A stretch of DNA of 23,419 bases from CAYTLW01 sp964438735 (lineage in GTDB: Bacteria; Myxococcota_A; UBA9042), in NCBI GenBank assembly GCA_964438735.1, contig CAYTLW010000119.1:1-23419 (forward strand), read 5' to 3'. Shown one piece after another: positions 1 to 7,758 of the stretch. The position numbers were made by a program, and so were the translations under genes. Position 1 is the first letter of the stretch, and each line of letters opens with the position of its first letter. The notes below the pieces were generated by a model, which made no database searches, was not told the DNA's origin, and saw only the letters and a program-made list of their open reading frames with translations.

Positions 1-69
1 GGCTTCAGGCTCAGGCTCGGACTCCGGCTCGGGCTCGGGCGCGGGCTCGGGCTCGGGCTCAGGCTCCAA
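1..69 (-). repeat. Glu-Pro codon repeat (GAGCCC hexamer array)
   Basis: Near-perfect tandem GGGCTC hexamers on the plus strand, with GGACTC and GGGCGC variants. On the minus strand they encode alternating Glu-Pro with single Ala and Ser substitutions, inside the partial gene. The array continues past base 1. Hexamer arrays of this kind change length easily by slippage. Confidence 0.85.
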
Positions 70-858
70 GGCGGCGTCGTTCTCTGCGACGGGGGGAGCG
101 GAGCGACCCGAGGCAGATGATATCTCATCATCTGCCGAGGTGGGTTGCTGACTGGCTGCCTCGGCGTAGAGCGATGCGGCTTCCTGCTCGGACAGGAAGA
201 TGGGGATGGAGGGCGCCCAGGCCATGTGCATGACGCTTTGGGCGGCCCAGCTTTGCAGGACCTGCCGTTCGTCTTCCATGGCGGGATCATCTTCGGGCGG
301 CAGGCGGAAGCTGAGCGGCTCGCCCCAGACCAGGGCGCTGTCGAATTTGATCGAGCCGACCTGCAGGCGGGGCACGTAGCGCGTCTCTGAGAAGGCGGCG
401 AGCTGGGCGCCCGCAACGCTGGTCGAGAGCACCTCGACGAACGCGTCGCAGAGCGAGGACTGGGGGTCGCGATCGCCTGGTGGCTCGAGGGCGTCGCTGG
501 TGAACACGGCCAGGCCTGGCACCAGCCGGCCATCACCGTGAACCTGCAGCGCGATGCACGGCAGCAGGACGCCGGGCATGCGGAATACGGACAACCTGGC
601 CATGGCTTCGACGCAGGCGCGCTGTAGCAGGTCGAGCACGACCTCGATGTGGCCCGGCACCTCTGGCGGCAGGAGATTCAGGAAGGCCCAGACCTCGCGA
701 TCGCCGACCTGGAAGACCACGCCATAGTCGGCGCCGGCGCCGGATTCGTTGTGCAGCCGCACCACGGGCATCGACCAGGCGCTGCAGAAACGCGACAGCA
801 CCCGGGCGCCGCTGCTGCGACTGAGAACGACCGCTCCCCGCTCGGTGTGGACTCGCAT
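1..858 (-). CDS. Hypothetical protein with Pro-Glu repeat tail (3' end missing)
   Basis: An open frame of 286 codons runs from an ATG at 858-856 to base 1 without a stop, so the C-terminus lies outside the window. An in-frame TAG 24 bases upstream of the ATG limits the start, and AGAGGTGG lies 15 bases upstream, further than usual. Residues 1-220 look like a folded, mostly soluble domain with no signal peptide or membrane helix (for example the stretches YGVVFQVGDREVWAFLNLLP and SIKFDSALVWGEPLSFRLPP). An Asp/Ser-rich linker follows, then a Glu-Pro repeat beginning near residue 263 that continues to the edge. Such PE linkers usually tether a second domain or span the envelope, so a further domain beyond the edge is likely. 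I do not recognise the family. It is the only frame here with natural-looking protein composition. The neighbouring gene is divergent. Confidence 0.72.
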   Translation of the reverse strand, partial: MRVHTERGAVVLSRSSGARVLSRFCSAWSMPVVRLHNESGAGADYGVVFQVGDREVWAFLNLLPPEVPGHIEVVLDLLQRACVEAMARLSVFRMPGVLLPCIALQVHGDGRLVPGLAVFTSDALEPPGDRDPQSSLCDAFVEVLSTSVAGAQLAAFSETRYVPRLQVGSIKFDSALVWGEPLSFRLPPEDDPAMEDERQVLQSWAAQSVMHMAWAPSIPIFLSEQEAASLYAEAASQQPTSADDEISSASGRSAPPVAENDAALEPEPEPEPAPEPEPESEPEPEA

Positions 859-1028
859 GGCACCTGCCAGTGGCCACCTCTACCAGGGGCCTGACGCACC
901 CGATCTGCCTGGACGGAGATGGATTCCTCCGCCCGGTGCGCCCCGCGGAGATCTAGCCCACCAACCCGATCGCGGCAAGTCGATCGGCGGCGGCTCGTGT
1001 ATGCTGGGCCCCGGCGGTCGAGGTGTGA

Positions 1029-2594
1029 ATGGTGGGCGTGTTCATCGACAAGTGGCGAATGCTGGCGCGCAGGACACTCTGTCTGCTGGTCGTCGCCTTG
1101 TTGCTGCTACCTGCGATCGGCAGCGCCGCACCTTCAAAATCCGTCGGCTTGAAATGCCCGACAGGCACCCGCCGCAGCGCCCGCAAAATGCCCCGGGCAC
1201 ACGCCGACCGATACGCGGGTCTGCCCCGCGGGGCCAAGGAGGTGCACTGCATCGACAAGGCCGGCAGGGCGCAGGGGCCGGCGCTCCAACTCCGTGGCGC
1301 CTATCGCTTCGCCAACCGCAGATTGCTGAAGCATCGCCGATTCCCGCGCCGCGACGTCTTGCGCATGGGTCAGTACGTCAACGGACGGCGGCATGGAGTC
1401 TGGGTGCAACTGAACGCCAAGGGGCAGGACCTGGGCAGCAACCGACTGGAATCGGGTACGGGAACTTGGAAGACCTGGCACAACGGCGGGCAGGCGGGTG
1501 CCTATGGTCGCCTCGAGGGCGACGTGCGAACGGGGTCCTGGCGCTTCTGGCATCACGTCGGCGGCAAGGCGGGACAGGGCGACTACCAAGCAGGCAAACG
1601 AAACGGGAGCTGGCAATTCTGGAATTCCAACGGCGTCTTGATGCGTATCGTCGAGTACCGCGCCGGCCAGCAGCACGGGCTGGAAACCAACTGGCATGCC
1701 ACAGGAGAGAAGCGCAACGAGGGGCGCTACGTGGATGGCCGCCGCGATGGGCGCTGGCTGTACTGGAATTCGCGCGGTGAGCTGCTGGGCGCCAACCGCG
1801 TCGTGCGGGGTGATGGTCGCTGGACGGACTGGCACGACAACGGACGCAAGCGACGCGAGGGAGACCTTGTCGATCTGAAGCCGCATGGCGTCTGGACACG
1901 CTGGCATCCCAACGGTCGGATCGCGGCGCGTGGCGGCTACACGCGCGGCGTGCTGAACGGCGGCACGTGGGCGTATTGGAACGATGGCGGCGAACCCTCC
2001 AAGAGGAGCCGGCGGTCGCGGCTGTTGGGGCGGCTGGACGCCCTGCCCGGCATGCTCGGTGGCCTGCGTGGCAAGTCCCGGAAGAGGGGCAAGCGTGGCA
2101 TCGGCATCAGCGGCATTCGTGGCGGCGTTGCCATCGGCGGTATCGGTAGCGGCGTCGCTGGAGCGCTTCGTGTCTCTCGGGCGACAACCATCAGCACCAA
2201 GGGCGGCCGCACCGTGACCACCCGGACGACCTTTGGCCGCCCGGGAGGGGGGACGCCAGTTCAGCTGAGTGTCGTGTACCGGACGCCTCCGGCGGTCGAT
2301 CTCTCCGGCGCCGGGTTGCCCGCGGTTCGCTCCGCGCTCGTCAAGTGCACGACCGCCACCATCGTGAAGGCAAGCCAGGGCAAACGCGCCAGGTGGACTC
2401 CCAAAGCGCACTTTGCGGCGTTCCGCTTGAAGGTCAATCAGAAGCCACCACAGGTGGCCAGGGTCATACGGGCTGCGAAGGGTCTCCATGGGACCTGGCA
2501 TACCTGCGCCAAAGCCGCGCTGGAGTTGGTGCAGCCTCGCATCACCGGCCCGGGAACCTCGGCCCGGGTCGACGTGACGGTCATTGTGCGGTGA
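1029..2594 (+). CDS. Secreted YwqK/MORN-type repeat protein
   Basis: The protein has 521 residues. A signal peptide is visible (hydrophobic LCLLVVALLLLPAIGSAA, about residues 17-34). The ATG at 1059 (Met11) would give a more compact signal peptide and is a credible alternative start. Residues 115-325 hold about nine degenerate repeats of 22-26 residues with the pattern G-x-W-x-x-W-x-x-x-G plus x-G-x-Y-x-x-G, typical of YwqK-like MORN variants. A basic, Gly-rich segment follows (about 325-385, GIGISGIRGGVAIGGIGSG). The C-terminal domain (about 425-521) has two cysteines and ends in VDVTVIV, which loosely recalls the AgmX/PglI C-terminal domain of myxobacterial envelope proteins; that match is tentative. 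It is likely periplasmic or surface-exposed. No catalytic motif is visible. The next gene starts 50 bases downstream on the same strand and may be co-transcribed. Confidence 0.85.
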   Translation: MVGVFIDKWRMLARRTLCLLVVALLLLPAIGSAAPSKSVGLKCPTGTRRSARKMPRAHADRYAGLPRGAKEVHCIDKAGRAQGPALQLRGAYRFANRRLLKHRRFPRRDVLRMGQYVNGRRHGVWVQLNAKGQDLGSNRLESGTGTWKTWHNGGQAGAYGRLEGDVRTGSWRFWHHVGGKAGQGDYQAGKRNGSWQFWNSNGVLMRIVEYRAGQQHGLETNWHATGEKRNEGRYVDGRRDGRWLYWNSRGELLGANRVVRGDGRWTDWHDNGRKRREGDLVDLKPHGVWTRWHPNGRIAARGGYTRGVLNGGTWAYWNDGGEPSKRSRRSRLLGRLDALPGMLGGLRGKSRKRGKRGIGISGIRGGVAIGGIGSGVAGALRVSRATTISTKGGRTVTTRTTFGRPGGGTPVQLSVVYRTPPAVDLSGAGLPAVRSALVKCTTATIVKASQGKRARWTPKAHFAAFRLKVNQKPPQVARVIRAAKGLHGTWHTCAKAALELVQPRITGPGTSARVDVTVIVR

Positions 2595-2644
2595 GAGACG
2601 GACAGCAAGGGCAGCGTCTCGAATCGGCGCAGGGCGACCGGGTC

Positions 2645-4870
2645 ATGGATCGGACTGCAAGGCGACGACTGCTGTTCGCCGCCTGCCTGACGTCCCTGTC
2701 TGTGGCCGCGTGGGAGCTCTGCCTGACCCGGCTGGCGTCGGTCCTCTTCTTTCATGAGCTGGCGTACGCGGTGATCGCCGTCGGCCTGGTGGCGATCGCC
2801 GCCGGCGCCGCCTGGACCGGGCGGTGGATGCGGCGCGATCGGCCCATGGAGCCCGCGTTGCGGCGGCTGTTGTTGTGGCTGCCAACGTCGACGGCGTTGA
2901 CCACAGTCGCCCTGCTACAGGGCAACCTGGCCTGGGGAATCGGCCTCTTTGCCCTACCTTTCGGACTATTCGGCGCGATCACCACACTGATGTATCGGCT
3001 TTGTCGCGACCGGTCGCCGTGGCAGGTATACGGCGTAGAGTTGGGTGGGGCCGTGGTCGGATTCGCATTGTTCGGGCCGCTGCTCATCGGCAGCGTGGGC
3101 GCCAGTGTGGGCGCGCTGATCGCTGCCGCCATCGCCCTGCCCGCCGCCGGCGCCATGCTCTGGCGTGCCGGGCAGCGACCGCTCAGGTGGCCGACGCTGG
3201 CCGCCCTGGTGCCGGTCGGTCTGCTCTGCATCGCCCTGGTCGCAACACCGACCTGGCTGGCCACGCCGGTGATTGGTGATGTCGGCGTCCAGACTCACCT
3301 GGAGCGGGTCGTCGCCCGTGAAGGTCGGGTCTCGTTGACGACCCGCTGGTCCGCCTGGGCCCGCACAGACTTCTTGCGCACGCGAGCCGATGACGCCGCG
3401 TACGCGTTCACCGACGCGATGTTCGTCGCACGCTCGGCGCGCTGGGATGGGAGCGCGAACCGCTTCGACTCGCAGCGATTGCAGCGCCTGGCGGCGTTGC
3501 AGCGGCTGCCCTGGAGCGCGGGACGAGTGGACGAAGTGCTCGTGCTGGGCGCGGGCGCCGGATTCGGCGTCGCGATCGCCTTGCAAGAAGGTAGCGGGCA
3601 GGTACACGCGGTGGAGGTCAACGGCGACACCGTCGCTTTCGCCCGTCGACTGGGCCACGAAAACGGCCGGGTCTACAGTCGCCCGGAGGTCGAAGTCCAC
3701 GTCGCCGAGGGCCGCCGTTTCATGAGCCGCGATCGGGGACAATACGACCTGATCAGCCTGGCGCTGGTCGAGACCTCGCCGGCAGTGCTGCGAGGGCGCA
3801 GCCATGTACACGCCCGCTTGCTGACCGTACAAGCGGTTGAGCAGTACTTGCAGCATCTGGCGCCCGGTGGCGCCGTGGCCATTGTGCACAACGCGCCGGA
3901 CCTGGCGCGACGAAGCGTTGCCACGGCCCTGGCCGCCATGGGTCGGTCACAGGATGCCGGCCTCGCCCGCCTGGCCGCGTTCCACCTCCCCGATGTGGTG
4001 CCCGCAGAGAACCCGTTTTCACACCTGTTGATGATCGCCGACAAGCCCTGGAGCGAAGCGCAGCTGACCGGGTTGGCTGCGGCAGCGAAGCGGCTGGGCG
4101 CATGTGTCGACTGGTTGCCCGGTGGTGCGGCGACGACGCCGAGCTGGATGGCAGACGGCGGTGCTCCCCGCGCGGACTTGCCGCCACCGACGGACGAGCA
4201 ACCCTTCTTCTTCACCCGGCGGGCGGGCATGCCATTGCACGGATGGCTCGGTGTGCTGGCGCTGGTTTTCGCCCTGGGCATGGCCTGGCGAACCGGCCGC
4301 GGCACGCGAGCGGGCGAACGACGACGCCTGGCCGCCGCGCTGGTCTGCAGCGGTGCGGCGGCAGCGCTGGTGCAGGTCGCCGCGGTCTATCGAATGCAGA
4401 CGGCCGTAGGCGCACCGTCGGTAGCCATGGGCGCGGCCATCGGCGCGTTGCTGGCAGGTGCCGGGGTGGCGGCGATGGCCTGGTCTCGGATTCCGTCGTG
4501 GTGCCGTCAGCCGTTCTCTGCTTGCCTTCTCGCCAGTGCCTCCTCTGGTTTGTTGTGGCTCTTGTCCGCCACGTGGGCGGAGGCGCTCGCCCGGACCTCG
4601 CCCGCCACGGCGACCATCGCTGCGATGGCGGCGCTGGCCCTGCACGGTCTGCCGCTTGGGCTGCCATTCGTGGCGTTGCTCCAGGCGACCGCTCACGACA
4701 GCGTCGATGGGGAGGCCATGGCGGTCGCTCAGGACGCGTTCGGCGCCGTGATCGGGGCCACAGCCGCCACGGTGGTGGCGGTCCTGGCTGGCTACGGGTG
4801 GGTGTTCGCGGCCGCCGCGCTGTTGCTGCTCGGCGCCGGTCTTGTGGTGCGGCGAACTCGCTTGGATTGA
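2645..4870 (+). CDS. Membrane protein with spermidine-synthase-like methyltransferase fold
   Basis: A 741-residue protein, starting at the ATG at 2645. The open frame extends about 300 bases upstream, but that part overlaps the previous gene out of frame and reads as nonsense. The N-terminal ~210 residues contain about six hydrophobic helices. A Rossmann-like domain follows (about 290-420): motif I VLVLGAGAGFGV near residues 297-308, acidic HAVEVN at the next strand, then YDLISLALVE and YLQHLAPGG. The segment PTDEQPFFF, characteristic of the fused MFS/spermidine-synthase-like family, precedes a second membrane bundle of about six helices. The classical aminopropyltransferase GGGDG motif and catalytic Asp are missing (GAGAG, and ISLALVE), so polyamine synthesis is unlikely. 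SAM or a related nucleoside may still bind. Substrate unknown. Convergent with the next gene, with 25 bases between stops. Confidence 0.85.
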   Translation: MDRTARRRLLFAACLTSLSVAAWELCLTRLASVLFFHELAYAVIAVGLVAIAAGAAWTGRWMRRDRPMEPALRRLLLWLPTSTALTTVALLQGNLAWGIGLFALPFGLFGAITTLMYRLCRDRSPWQVYGVELGGAVVGFALFGPLLIGSVGASVGALIAAAIALPAAGAMLWRAGQRPLRWPTLAALVPVGLLCIALVATPTWLATPVIGDVGVQTHLERVVAREGRVSLTTRWSAWARTDFLRTRADDAAYAFTDAMFVARSARWDGSANRFDSQRLQRLAALQRLPWSAGRVDEVLVLGAGAGFGVAIALQEGSGQVHAVEVNGDTVAFARRLGHENGRVYSRPEVEVHVAEGRRFMSRDRGQYDLISLALVETSPAVLRGRSHVHARLLTVQAVEQYLQHLAPGGAVAIVHNAPDLARRSVATALAAMGRSQDAGLARLAAFHLPDVVPAENPFSHLLMIADKPWSEAQLTGLAAAAKRLGACVDWLPGGAATTPSWMADGGAPRADLPPPTDEQPFFFTRRAGMPLHGWLGVLALVFALGMAWRTGRGTRAGERRRLAAALVCSGAAAALVQVAAVYRMQTAVGAPSVAMGAAIGALLAGAGVAAMAWSRIPSWCRQPFSACLLASASSGLLWLLSATWAEALARTSPATATIAAMAALALHGLPLGLPFVALLQATAHDSVDGEAMAVAQDAFGAVIGATAATVVAVLAGYGWVFAAAALLLLGAGLVVRRTRLD

Positions 4871-4895
4871 AGCGCCAGGGTCATTCAGCCAGCGG

Positions 4896-5516
4896 TCAAC
4901 GAGACGGGCCGAGGCCAGCCATGCCTTCGGGTTCCGCCGGCCGACCCACGCCGAACCACATGGCCATCAAGGACCAGCCGATCATCAACAGCCAGGTAAG
5001 CGCCATGGCGGTGCCGCTGACGGGCATCAACCAGTGCCCGATCTCGAGGCGATTGATGATCACGGGCGCCACGACGTGCATCAGCGAGGCAATGCCACTG
5101 AGGATGATGACGGTGCCGCTGATGGCGGGGTGCAGCCGGGTCAACATGAACAGGTGGGCAAGCACGAGCCAGATGACGCTGATGCTGAACAGGTGCTGAT
5201 GAAAGACGTCGAGCACCCACGGCCACTTGCTCTCGGCGATGCTGTCGGGTTCTTCACCGACGGGCGCGGTCACGTCGCCGTCGACAGCCTCGTCTGGTGG
5301 CAAGTCCAGGCTGGGCCCCCCGGCGGGCTCGGCAGCGATCTTCGCACCGCCGCCGACATAGCGTTCGTGCACGGAAGGACTGCCCTGGAGATCCCAACCG
5401 AGGCGCACCTCGTAGATCTCCACAGACGACCAGAGCCCTAGCAGGATAAAGACGAGGAAGATCGTGTAGACGAGCTTGGCGGCCACCGGCAATCCGGCCA
5501 GGTGGTAGCCCCGCAT
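4896..5516 (-). CDS. Four-helix inner-membrane protein, His-rich, partner of FMN-binding protein
   Basis: A 206-residue protein from the ATG at 5516, preceded by GAAGGT eight bases upstream. A GTG at 5531 that overlaps the upstream stop as GTGA is an alternative start adding five residues. There are four predicted membrane helices at about 14-32, 104-125, 131-151 and 166-189, with an acidic, Pro/Gly-rich hydrophilic loop of about 70 residues between helices 1 and 2. Histidines at 106, 108, 121, 147 and 161 lie in or beside helices 2-4, so b-type heme ligation is conceivable but unproven. Coupling to the FMN-binding gene suggests the two form a membrane redox unit. I do not recognise a named family. 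No transporter motif is visible. Confidence 0.8.
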   Translation of the reverse strand: MRGYHLAGLPVAAKLVYTIFLVFILLGLWSSVEIYEVRLGWDLQGSPSVHERYVGGGAKIAAEPAGGPSLDLPPDEAVDGDVTAPVGEEPDSIAESKWPWVLDVFHQHLFSISVIWLVLAHLFMLTRLHPAISGTVIILSGIASLMHVVAPVIINRLEIGHWLMPVSGTAMALTWLLMIGWSLMAMWFGVGRPAEPEGMAGLGPSR

Positions 5517-5527
5517 GATGAAGACCT

Positions 5528-6145
5528 TCACCGCTTTGCCGTCCCGCCGACGCGGAGTACACGCTCCACGCCCGGCTTGATGATCAGCTCGTGGACCATG
5601 ATCAGCGATCGACGGGCGCCGACCACCATGGCCTTCGAGGAGATGGTGGCGCCGCTGATGGCGGCGATGTCGTAGCCCAGTCGCAGTTTGTCGGCCGGCC
5701 CCTTGCCAGCGAACTGCTTGCGAAATCGCAGGCCACGGATCTCGCCCCCATGTGCTTCGCGGTAGGCGACGACCTCCAGCCGCTTCAGTTTGCCGTCCGG
5801 GCCGATCAGCACGGCGAAAGTGATCGGTTCGTGCTGGCCAATCTGGTCATCGATCACCGCGATGCCCTGCACCTTGCCAGCGCGGAGCCCGTAGTAGGCG
5901 GTGAGCCGAGCTGGCGGCGTCTTGCCCAGGCGTTTATGCAGGCTCTTCTTCGCCGCTGTAGCGACGTCGATCCGCTTCCAGGAGACCTTCTCGCTGCGTG
6001 CAAAGAAGGACTTCAACAGCGACACGCGGGTCCAGTAGACGCCCGCGCCGCTGGCTGCCGTCGCCGTCGCGGACGAACCCACGATGGCCGCCACGAGCAG
6101 GCCTGGCCACAGCCAACTGCGTCGCCGATCGCCCAATCGCAGCAT
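5528..6145 (-). CDS. Exported FMN-binding domain protein
   Basis: A 205-residue protein. The start is set at the ATG at 6145 because GGAGGGG lies six bases upstream and the protein then begins with a basic n-region and a hydrophobic signal or anchor (LWPGLLVAAIVGSSATATAA). The frame stays open to 6370, but that extension runs through the AT-rich promoter region. The C-terminal half is an FMN_bind domain: GPDGKLKRLEVVAYREAHGG, then AAISGATISSKAMVVGARR at about 161-179. In this family ApbE attaches FMN by a phosphoester bond to the Thr/Ser of SGAT, here Thr167. The usual Asp three residues before the Ser is Ala161; an Asp sits two residues earlier (159). It probably acts on the outer face of the inner membrane as an electron carrier. 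It overlaps the start region of the membrane gene and diverges from the porin across a Fur-like site. Confidence 0.85.
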   Translation of the reverse strand: MLRLGDRRRSWLWPGLLVAAIVGSSATATAASGAGVYWTRVSLLKSFFARSEKVSWKRIDVATAAKKSLHKRLGKTPPARLTAYYGLRAGKVQGIAVIDDQIGQHEPITFAVLIGPDGKLKRLEVVAYREAHGGEIRGLRFRKQFAGKGPADKLRLGYDIAAISGATISSKAMVVGARRSLIMVHELIIKPGVERVLRVGGTAKR

Positions 6146-6311
6146 GCAGTGCCCCTCCGCCAGAGCGCGCGGGAAGGCCGCGCGGCACGCCAGTGGAAGA
6201 CAGGACGGACGAGATGGCAACCCCCGTCGTCGAGAAACGAAAGTTTTTGCTTTATTTACATCGAGTTGAGTTCTTTCTTGCATAAACTTGTCTTTTTTTT
6301 CCGCTTCCCCC

Positions 6312-6341
6312 TTGACAACAGACCTATACTGAAATTGAAAT
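6312..6341 (+). promoter_or_regulatory. Candidate porin promoter
   Basis: TTGACA (6312-6317), an 18-base spacer and TGAAAT (6336-6341) make a sigma70-like promoter about 60 bases before the porin ATG. The -10 overlaps the Fur-like palindrome, so a bound repressor would block it. TATACT at 6325-6330 is a better -10 match but lacks a -35 at the right distance. Confidence 0.45.
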
Positions 6342-6351
6342 TCATTTTCAA
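6323..6351 (-). promoter_or_regulatory. Candidate promoter for the FMN-binding/membrane operon
   Basis: Reading leftwards, TTGAAA (6351-6346), a 17-base spacer and TATAGG (6328-6323) give a sigma70-like promoter. Its -35 lies inside the Fur-like palindrome. It would leave an untranslated leader of about 170 bases before the ATG at 6145. Inferred from motif spacing only. Confidence 0.45.
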
Positions 6352-6352
6352 T
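6334..6352. promoter_or_regulatory. Fur-box-like operator
   Basis: A 19-base palindrome, ATTGAAATTCATTTTCAAT, has perfect 7-base arms around a 5-base centre. Its reverse complement contains TTGAAAATGAATTTCAA, very close to classical Fur boxes. It overlaps candidate promoters of both divergent units and lies in an AT-rich island within GC-rich DNA. Control by iron through Fur is inferred from the motif. Confidence 0.72.
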
Positions 6353-6403
6353 ACACCCCGACATGATCAAGTCCTATTAGAGACAGTCCGGAGAAAACCT
6401 CAA

Positions 6404-7714
6404 ATGAAAAAGCTAGGTTATGCAGCAGCATCGGCACTGCTCCTCCTCCTTCTTCCCGCCCATCTCATGGCCCAACCCGCCGATCCGGCGGCAGGTCCGA
6501 CCGTGGAATTGCCACCTGAGGAGAAGGCTCCAACGGCCGGCGACAAGACATCGCCGAAGATCGACATGCTTCGCGGGCTGCAGGAGGATCGCTTCCGACG
6601 GGCGGCGAAGACCTCGATCGGTGGCTACGGCGAGCTGCACGCCAACCACGTCCGACCGGATGAAGGTGACGCCAAGTCGACGTTGGATATGCATCGGTTG
6701 GTGTTGTTCATCGCCCACAATTTCAACGAAAAACTGCGCTTCTACACCGAACTCGAGGTGGAGCATGCCTTCGTCGCCAACGGCAAACCTGGCCAACTGG
6801 GGCTCGAGCAGGGCTTCGTGGACTGGAAGGTGATGGGCGAGAGCCTGGGCATCCGCGCGGGCATCGTGCTCGTACCCATGGGCATCGTGAACCAGTGGCA
6901 CGAGCCGCCCATCTTCAACGGCGTCGAGCGGCCCATGGTCGACAAGGTCATCATCCCCTCGACGTGGCGCGAGGGCGGCATCGGCATCTTCGGTGAGCCC
7001 ATGGATGGGTTGCGCTACGAGCTGTACCTGGTCGGCGGCCTGAACCCGATGAAGTTCTCCGCCAAGAGCGGTCTGCGCAGCGGACGTCAGCAGGTCGCAA
7101 AGGCCAGGCTCGACGCGTTGGCCCTGACCGGACGGGTCGAATACGAGCCGATGCTGGGCATGATCACGGGGCTGTCCGCCTACTACAGCGACGCCGGCGC
7201 CAACTCGGGCAGCGTCTTCAAGGCCAATGGCAACGACGACAAGGGCAACCCGGTCATCGAAAAGACCGACCTGTCGCTGCCGCTGATGGGCGCCTCCGCG
7301 GACGTGCGGCTGCGCCACAAAGGCCTGGAGGCCCGGGCCGTGGGCGCGTTCTTCTCGGTCGGCAATACGGACGATCTGCGCCAACTCACCGACAAGGATG
7401 GCGTCGGCATCGGGCCGGATATGGGCTCGCAACTGCTGGGTGGTTATGCTGAGGTCGGCTATGACGTGATGCGCCTGATGGGCAGCGAGACCGATCAGCA
7501 GTTGGTCCCATTCTTCCGCTACGAACGCTACGACACGACCTTCGCCACCGAGAAAGACTCCAAGGCTGGCAACCGCGGTATCACCGACATGGTCTTTGGT
7601 CTGTCCTATCGACCGGTGCTGCAGGTGGTCTTCAAGGCCAACGCCATCCTGCGCACCCCGGACGAGGGCGATGGCTCCTTGGGGATCGACCTGGGTGTTG
7701 GCTGGATGTTCTGA
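6404..7714 (+). CDS. Outer-membrane porin-like beta-barrel protein
   Basis: A 436-residue protein starting at ATG 6404, with GGAGA nine bases upstream. It has a clear Sec signal peptide (residues 1-23, cleavage likely after LMA), a short Pro/Glu-rich linker, then alternating beta-strand sequence. It opens with SIGGYGELHANH and RFYTELEVEHAFV and ends in Phe (LGVGWMF), the classic C-terminal signal of outer-membrane barrels. Its length and style fit porins of the phosphate-selective OprO/P or DcaP-like kind, but no substrate motif is visible. The Fur-like operator before it and the divergent FMN-binding/membrane operon point to iron or another metal, or to an iron-repressed nutrient, as cargo. 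That is inference. The hybrid kinase gene begins 44 bases downstream on the same strand. Confidence 0.83.
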   Translation: MKKLGYAAASALLLLLLPAHLMAQPADPAAGPTVELPPEEKAPTAGDKTSPKIDMLRGLQEDRFRRAAKTSIGGYGELHANHVRPDEGDAKSTLDMHRLVLFIAHNFNEKLRFYTELEVEHAFVANGKPGQLGLEQGFVDWKVMGESLGIRAGIVLVPMGIVNQWHEPPIFNGVERPMVDKVIIPSTWREGGIGIFGEPMDGLRYELYLVGGLNPMKFSAKSGLRSGRQQVAKARLDALALTGRVEYEPMLGMITGLSAYYSDAGANSGSVFKANGNDDKGNPVIEKTDLSLPLMGASADVRLRHKGLEARAVGAFFSVGNTDDLRQLTDKDGVGIGPDMGSQLLGGYAEVGYDVMRLMGSETDQQLVPFFRYERYDTTFATEKDSKAGNRGITDMVFGLSYRPVLQVVFKANAILRTPDEGDGSLGIDLGVGWMF

Positions 7715-7758
7715 GCCGCGCCAGCTAGCCTCACGCGCCGCCAGCCCGGCGACCTGCC

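Noticed and set aside
1134..2501. Long minus-strand open frame of 455 codons opposite the MORN-repeat gene
   Set aside because: It lies fully opposite a gene with a signal peptide and clear Gly/Trp repeats, and its own translation has no domain or start signal. Long antisense frames are expected at this GC content.
4871..4895. Bidirectional terminator between convergent genes
   Set aside because: The 25-base gap has no stem followed by a T-run. The 13-base gap at 13487-13499 likewise has none.
6146..6370. N-terminal extension of the FMN-binding frame
   Set aside because: It crosses the Fur-like site and promoters, and a strong ribosome site and signal peptide mark the ATG at 6145.
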